64,000 bases of DNA from JBBDSH01 sp040905045 (GTDB lineage: Bacteria > Pseudomonadota > Gammaproteobacteria > Eutrophobiales > Eutrophobiaceae): positions 1 through 64,000 of the forward strand of contig JBBDSH010000083.1 of assembly GCA_040905045.1 (NCBI GenBank), given 5' to 3'. Below are positions 59,415 through 64,000 of the stretch, piece after piece; position 1 is the stretch's first letter; the number at the start of each line of letters is the position of its first letter. Below the pieces are notes generated by a model. It saw only the letters and a program-made list of their open reading frames with translations, was not told the origin of the DNA and ran no database searches. Made by a program: the position numbers and the translations under genes.

Positions 59415-61796
59415 ATGAAAAGCCGTTTCTTTATTTTGCTGTTTTGCTGCGTGTTCATCACACCTGCCGGCGCGGATCTTGCCGATGCCCGCGCTGCCCT
59501 TGCCCGCGGTGATGCGGAAGCGGCGGCACGGGAATACGCGCGCCTCGCGGAATCCGGCGACGCCGTGGCGCAGGCGCATCTGGGCTACATGTATTACACC
59601 GGTGAAGGCGTCGGGCAGGATTACGGCAAGGCCGTCGAGTGGTATCGCAAGGCAGCCGACCAGGGCAATGCCGACGCCCGGTACAACCTGGCCGTTGCCT
59701 ATGCCTTCGGCGAGGGAGTGGAACAGGATTATAAACAGGCCGCCGAATGGTACCGAAAGGCGGCCGACCAGGGCCACGCCGTCGCCCAGTACAGCCTCGG
59801 TCTTTCCTATACCTACGGTGAAGGTGTTGAACAGGATTACGACCGGGCCCTGCACTGGTTTGAAACGGCCGCCGCACAGGATTACGCCGCCGCGCGTGAC
59901 GCCCTGGACAGTCTCCGGCAGGCCTTGGACGCCCGGGCCCAAGCAAAAACGGAAACGGCTCGGGAATCGACACCGGCAACAGACAGCACGGCTACACCCG
60001 ATTCCGCCGCCAGGGCAAGTACCCTGCTTGATCTGGATGGTATTGAACCGGCCCTGCCCCAGTCACACCAACAACCGGGGGACGATCTGCTGGCGGCTGT
60101 GCAGGCCGCGCCCGCAGACACCGGCAAACAATCGACGACGGCGGACGATACCGGCACGGACATGGAGAATGCCGGCGAAAGCATGGAGTCGACCGTAACG
60201 GAAGAAGACGAAGCCGCCGGCGCGGCAATCACCGAAACGACCGCCGAGACATCCAGCCCGGCGGATGGGGACGAAACGACTCCGGAGACGACCGGGGATG
60301 AAGACAGGAAAGAAAGTTTTCTGGCACGGCTTTTCGGTTCGGGCAAGGATGATGCCGAAGCGGATGACGGGACCGCTGCTGACACGAGCACGACCACAAC
60401 GGCGGAATCGGCCCTGGATCAACCGGTGGATGTGACGGATGAACCCACGGACGAGACCCCGGAAGCGGCGGATACGGAATCGGGCGAAAAGAAAGACGGT
60501 TTCCTGCGCCGCCTGTTCGGCTCGCGCAGCGGTGACAATGAGGACGTTCGTGAAGATGTCTCCGCCGTAGACGAACCACAGGAAAAGGACGTCGACACGG
60601 GAACATCAAGGGAACCCGGGCGCGTCGATGAAACAACGGCAGAGGCGGCAACAGAGAAAGACAAAAAGGGCTTCTTCGGCCGCCTGTTCGGCACATCGCC
60701 TTCCTCCGGCTCCGTTGATACTGCTGAAGGTGGCTCCGGCGAACAGGCGCGAAGCTATGACCCGGCGCTTTATGAACAGGGAATAGTGGCATTGAATAAC
60801 GGCGATTATTCAACCGCGGCAAGTGCATTTCGCGAAGGCGGGGACCAGGGCGATCCGCGCGCGCAATATCGGCTGGGTACATTGTATTATCAGGGCCTGG
60901 GTGTAACACAAAGCTACTCACGGGCCAGGCGCTGGTATGAACTTGCCGCCGAGGCGGGCAATGCGGATGCACAATACAGTCTCGGCAATATGTACTTTAT
61001 GGGTGAAGGTGTGGAACAAAGCGATTCCCGTGCCGAATACTGGTACGAAAAGGCGGCCGGTAACGGACACGCATCCGCCCGGCATAACCTGTCCAGTCTG
61101 AAACGCATCATGAAAAGCGCCGATGCGCCTCCCCAATTCATCAAAGGCGAAAAACAGGCAACGGTACAGGAAAAACCCGGAGAGACAAGTGGTAAAAAAC
61201 GCGGCTTCTTTAAACGCCTTTTTTCCCGGGACGAAGAATCCGAAGAAACAATCGATAAGGCGTCCATTGCGGGGGAACGGAAAACCGGCGACGGTACTAC
61301 AGCCCAGGCCAACGACGGTTCCAGAAAACAGGCAGCGGACTCCGTTCCCGATTCCGTCATTGAAGACTACAGGAAAGGAATGGCTTACTCCTTCGGGGAC
61401 GGTGTTGAAAAAGATCCGGGCGAAGCTTACAAATATTTCAAACGCGCCGCCGAAGCAGGATTTGCTCCGGCCCAGTATCAACTGGGTGTTGCCCATGCCA
61501 ATGGCGAAGGCACCGAACAGAACGGACAACAGGCAGTGTATTGGTACAAACAGGCGGCCATTCAGGGTCATACCGAAGCGCAACGTAACCTGGGTCTTAT
61601 GTACATGGAAGGCGAAGGCGTGGAGCAGGACAGGATCCGCGCCCTGGCCTGGTACAGTATCCTGGCGGAGGCCGGCAATGCCATGGACCTCCATCGGCGG
61701 GACACTTTGATCCGGGAGCTGTCACCGAAACAAATCGAGGAATCCCATTACATCAAGACCGCCCTGCAGTCGGAGATAGCAACGGCGGTACAATAA
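59415..61796 (+). CDS. Large exported Sel1-repeat protein with four FxRLFG motifs
   Basis: A 793-residue protein with a signal peptide (FFILLFCCVFITPAGA). Three blocks of Sel1-type repeats lie at about 20-175, 450-560 and 645-770, with consensus (A/N)xxLGxMYxxGEGVxQD and AxxWYxKAAxxG. Between them are long acidic, Thr/Ala-rich disordered linkers. Four near-identical basic-hydrophobic motifs sit in these linkers: FLARLFG (302-308), FLRRLFG (363-369), FFGRLFG (420-426) and FFKRLFS (598-604), each after Lys-rich residues. Sel1 proteins act as protein-binding scaffolds. Function here is unknown. It is bordered by dinB (divergent) and a small hypothetical gene. Confidence 0.85.
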   Translation: MKSRFFILLFCCVFITPAGADLADARAALARGDAEAAAREYARLAESGDAVAQAHLGYMYYTGEGVGQDYGKAVEWYRKAADQGNADARYNLAVAYAFGEGVEQDYKQAAEWYRKAADQGHAVAQYSLGLSYTYGEGVEQDYDRALHWFETAAAQDYAAARDALDSLRQALDARAQAKTETARESTPATDSTATPDSAARASTLLDLDGIEPALPQSHQQPGDDLLAAVQAAPADTGKQSTTADDTGTDMENAGESMESTVTEEDEAAGAAITETTAETSSPADGDETTPETTGDEDRKESFLARLFGSGKDDAEADDGTAADTSTTTTAESALDQPVDVTDEPTDETPEAADTESGEKKDGFLRRLFGSRSGDNEDVREDVSAVDEPQEKDVDTGTSREPGRVDETTAEAATEKDKKGFFGRLFGTSPSSGSVDTAEGGSGEQARSYDPALYEQGIVALNNGDYSTAASAFREGGDQGDPRAQYRLGTLYYQGLGVTQSYSRARRWYELAAEAGNADAQYSLGNMYFMGEGVEQSDSRAEYWYEKAAGNGHASARHNLSSLKRIMKSADAPPQFIKGEKQATVQEKPGETSGKKRGFFKRLFSRDEESEETIDKASIAGERKTGDGTTAQANDGSRKQAADSVPDSVIEDYRKGMAYSFGDGVEKDPGEAYKYFKRAAEAGFAPAQYQLGVAHANGEGTEQNGQQAVYWYKQAAIQGHTEAQRNLGLMYMEGEGVEQDRIRALAWYSILAEAGNAMDLHRRDTLIRELSPKQIEESHYIKTALQSEIATAVQ

Positions 61797-62035
61797 CCCG
61801 GTCCCGCCACCCGAACACACCCCGGCCTGTTTCCTGTCGGCATCCGGAGACATACAGGACAGTGGCCAGGCCTTCCTCCGGACCCGGCCTGATCCGCCCC
61901 GCTCTCGCCGGAAGATCATAACCCCTTGTTCTTGCTGTCTATTTCCCGCCTAATATCGATTTCGCAGGCAATCCCCGGCGATTGGCACGTTATCTGCTGA
62001 TAGTTCTGTAAGACCAATAAAAAGGTGACAGAACA

Positions 62036-62314
62036 ATGAATATCTATCGCTGCTGGTACCAGGGAATCAGGGGATACAGTTGCCGAATCCGGGAAAAACG
62101 CTGGATGTTCGTGCCGGATTTCGACCAACCGGACAAGCGCACACACCGGAATCTCGAGCTTGGGGATCTGAACTTCTGTAACAAGTACGAGCAAAGATTC
62201 GAGCACGATTATGAAGCGTCCGTGACAAAGAGCGGGATACCGGGCCTTCTTCAGTACTTCACGGGCCGGAAGAAACAATCAGCAACGGTTTATGGAAAAC
62301 TGCTGCTGCCCTAA
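62036..62314 (+). CDS. Small hypothetical protein
   Basis: A 92-residue protein I do not recognise: MNIYRCWYQGIRGYSCR, WMFVPDFDQPDKRTHRNLEL and a basic C terminus. AAGGTGA lies eight bases before the ATG, favouring a real gene. It has no membrane segment. Its TAA stop lies at the first bases of a family B inverted-repeat element (62311), so the original C terminus may have been changed. Confidence 0.5.
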   Translation: MNIYRCWYQGIRGYSCRIREKRWMFVPDFDQPDKRTHRNLELGDLNFCNKYEQRFEHDYEASVTKSGIPGLLQYFTGRKKQSATVYGKLLLP

Positions 62315-62526
62315 ATAGATGCTCCGAATTCCAGTACAGTTGCAGTCAGGGCTAAATACAGGGCGGGGTCATGGTGTTGGAGCGACTAGCGCCAGGGACG
62401 GGCGCGGGACAGAGCCAGGGACGGCTCGAGGAGCGGAAACACCATGACCCCGCCCTTTTTCTCGGCCAATCTTTCTTTATCAATACTTCAGCGATAACTG
62501 TACTGGAATTCGGAACACTTATTTAG
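62311..62526. repeat. MITE-like inverted-repeat element, family B copy 3 (carries a family A element)
   Basis: Left end CTAAATAGATGCTCCGAAT and right end (reverse complement) CTAAATAAGTGTTCCGAAT continue into TTCCAGTACAGTT, about 30 bp of pairing. The inside holds a complete family A element (62361-62455), the reverse of the nesting at 23874-24114. Confidence 0.85.
62361..62455. repeat. Family A inverted-repeat element, intact copy nested in family B
   Basis: 18-bp perfect arms (GGGCGGGGTCATGGTGTT at 62361-62378 and its complement at 62438-62455) enclose GCCAGGGACGG-type text. A T-run follows the right arm, so a terminator effect is possible. Confidence 0.85.
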
Positions 62527-62573
62527 TAACCACCCATCCCGGTTGTAGTTTACTCATGCCTTTGACATGAGCC

Positions 62574-62606
62574 CCCCGGACAGGACTGTCCGGGGACTTT
62601 TTATTT
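62574..62606 (+). terminator. Rho-independent terminator on the + strand
   Basis: Stem CCCCGGACA / TGTCCGGGG with a four-base loop, followed by ACTTTTTATT. A second hairpin (CTCATG/CATGAG) lies directly upstream. It points away from the small gene at 62036 and overlaps the end of fieF. Confidence 0.75.
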
Positions 62607-63516
62607 AGATCTCGGCCGGATCCTGATGAATCAGGATATCGGCCTCCGGGTAAGCCTCCTGCAGCCTTCTGTGCGCATCATCGGCAATACGATGAGCCTG
62701 ATAGAGATTCATTTCACCATCCATTTCCAGGTGCAGCTCTATAAAAATCTTTCTTCCTGAGGTACGTGTTCGCAGGTCATGAATGGCAATGACGTCATCA
62801 GTATTCGTTGCGATAGCTTCAATTCGTTCACGTTCCTCATCCGGCAGTTCCCTGTCCATAAGCTGATTCAGGGACTGAACGGCAATCGTCCAGACTGCAT
62901 ACATGATATACACGGCTATCGCCAGGGCTATAAGCGGATCCGCCAGGATCAGGTCAAAATAGAACGTCAATACCAGGGCCGCAATAACACCCAGGTTCAT
63001 GGAAATATCCGTAATATAATGGAAAGCATCCGCCCTGACGGCAAGGGATCCGGTGCGGCGAATCACGGACCGCTGATAAGCCACCAGGGCGATGGTCAGG
63101 GTCAGGGAAATAACCATAACACCGATACCGATAGCGCCGTGCTGCAAGGTTACCGGATGCAACAGGCGATCGACGGACTCGAAGATCAGGAACACGGATG
63201 AACCGGAAATGAATGCAGCCTGTGCCAGACCCGCCAGTGCTTCCGCCTTGCCGTGGCCGAAGCGATGCTCTTTATCCGCCGGCACCAGTGCCTGCCGAAT
63301 GGCGATGTAATTGATGACGGATGCCAACAGATCCAGGGTGGAATCAATCAGGCTGGACAACATGGCCACGGAACCGGTCATAAAAAAGGCAACAATCTTG
63401 ATGCTGATCAACGAGATGGCGACTGCCAGCGAGGCATAGCTCGCCCTGCGCATCAGTCTTGATCCGGTTTCGTTGTTATCCTGCTGCAGGGGCATTAGCG
63501 GCGCCTCTGCGTTCAA
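62605..63516 (-). CDS. fieF: Cation diffusion facilitator, FieF-like
   Basis: A 303-residue metal efflux protein. Six transmembrane helices occupy about 25-220. Metal-site carboxylates are in SSLIDSTLDLLAS and ADAFHYITDISMN (HxxxD). The cytoplasmic C-terminal domain (about 215-303) has IFIELHLEMDG and AHRIADDAHRRL. E. coli FieF is 300 residues and exports Fe(II)/Zn(II). Two in-frame ATGs are possible (residues 1 and 8). Confidence 0.93.
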   Translation of the reverse strand: MNAEAPLMPLQQDNNETGSRLMRRASYASLAVAISLISIKIVAFFMTGSVAMLSSLIDSTLDLLASVINYIAIRQALVPADKEHRFGHGKAEALAGLAQAAFISGSSVFLIFESVDRLLHPVTLQHGAIGIGVMVISLTLTIALVAYQRSVIRRTGSLAVRADAFHYITDISMNLGVIAALVLTFYFDLILADPLIALAIAVYIMYAVWTIAVQSLNQLMDRELPDEERERIEAIATNTDDVIAIHDLRTRTSGRKIFIELHLEMDGEMNLYQAHRIADDAHRRLQEAYPEADILIHQDPAEI

Positions 63517-63649
63517 TCAGAGTTGGCTGGCCCGGGAGGCCACGCAACAGCGGATAGCTGTAGTGAGTTATTCAAGGTATGGCCGTTATGATAGTCTGTG
63601 CAGTCATTGACAGTATATTTCAGAAGTGAGACACAAGGAAAATTTTTAT

Positions 63650-64000
63650 ATGGGTGATTTTGATTATGATTTGTTTGTCATCGGCGCGGGCTCCGGCGGG
63701 GTGCGCGCGGCCCGCATGTCCGCCGGATACGGGGCCAGGGTCGGTATAGCCGAGGAACGTTACCTGGGCGGCACCTGCGTCAATGTCGGCTGTGTTCCCA
63801 AAAAATTATTCGTTTTTGCCTCGCATTATTCGGAAGATTTCGAGGACGCGGCCGGTTACGGCTGGTCGGTCGATTCCGTTTCTTTCAACTGGAAAAAACT
63901 GGTCGAAAACAAGAACAATGAAATTCACCGCCTTAACGGTATATATGAAAAACTGCTGACCAACGCAGGCTGCGACCTGTTTGATGGTCGCGCCGTCATT
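63650..64000 (+). CDS. gor: Glutathione reductase, 3' truncated by window edge
   Basis: 117 codons are visible. FDYDLFVIGAGSGGVRAARM is the FAD-binding GxGxxG, and GGTCVNVGCVPKKLFVFASHY the redox disulfide motif with the spacing of glutathione reductase. AAGGAAA precedes the ATG. It should regenerate GSH from GSSG with NADPH, and pairs functionally with the GST-type proteins at 28038 and 29115. Confidence 0.93.
   Translation, partial: MGDFDYDLFVIGAGSGGVRAARMSAGYGARVGIAEERYLGGTCVNVGCVPKKLFVFASHYSEDFEDAAGYGWSVDSVSFNWKKLVENKNNEIHRLNGIYEKLLTNAGCDLFDGRAVI

Overview
The window looks like a scaffold from a free-living gammaproteobacterium. The evidence is single-chain PurL, gamma-type PurB, Tas-like reductase, RNase T, FtsB, the kdsA/eno/pyrG neighbourhood, and an Rpf-type DSF signalling locus. 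It contains no rRNA, tRNA, CRISPR, prophage or complete insertion sequence that I could see. Two runs of exactly 100 N (37220-37319 and 38960-39059) are scaffold gaps, so a draft or metagenome-derived assembly is likely.

Layout. 1-8090: a truncated Na+/solute symporter, an NRDE protein, pyrC-rnt (translationally coupled), then an aldo/keto reductase, purB, a DUF7931-like protein and a secretin-N-like exported protein. 8129-12714: purL and a Smr-domain gene. 12754-17988: a complete DSF quorum-sensing locus, with rpfG-like and rpfC-like genes on + convergent with rpfF on -, plus a hot-dog thioesterase upstream of rpfF. 18041-23619: a minus-strand housekeeping array, pyrG-kdsA-eno-ftsB-ispD-ispF. 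24150-30098: a ClC transporter, formate-THF ligase, a GST-like protein and a glutathionyl-hydroquinone reductase. 30296-34404: an overlapping Rieske oxygenase-tag-patatin operon, yjdF-yajD, and a solitary encapsulated-ferritin homologue. 34492-41919: a gallate/protocatechuate 4,5-cleavage lower-pathway cluster (LysR with two HTH domains, AAHS transporter, galD, galB, galC). It is interrupted by both gaps, and the ring-cleavage dioxygenase is not visible. 42283-42887: a HicAB toxin-antitoxin module with a perfect 20-bp palindrome. 42904-48041: stress, repair and miscellaneous genes, including sixA, an AraC-Ogt fusion and a cold-shock gene. 48241-55177: phaC, an SSS symporter with a small DUF3311-like partner, leuD, leuC and a LysR gene. 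55358-64000: SDR, GNAT, patatin, dinB, a large Sel1-repeat protein with a repeated FxRLFG motif, fieF and the start of gor.

The most striking features are two. First, the DSF locus: the HD-GYP protein has lost the catalytic histidine of its HD motif (YD instead) but keeps GYP, while RpfF keeps both catalytic glutamates and RpfC keeps its full relay. Second, the intergenic DNA carries an unusually dense set of small repeats: at least three MITE-like inverted-repeat families, two of them nested in each other in opposite order at two loci, a family of GATCCGGGG palindromes, and heptamer arrays. Many abut or form the stop codon, or occupy the ribosome-binding region, of neighbouring genes.

All calls are from reading the sequence and from family knowledge; no searches were run.
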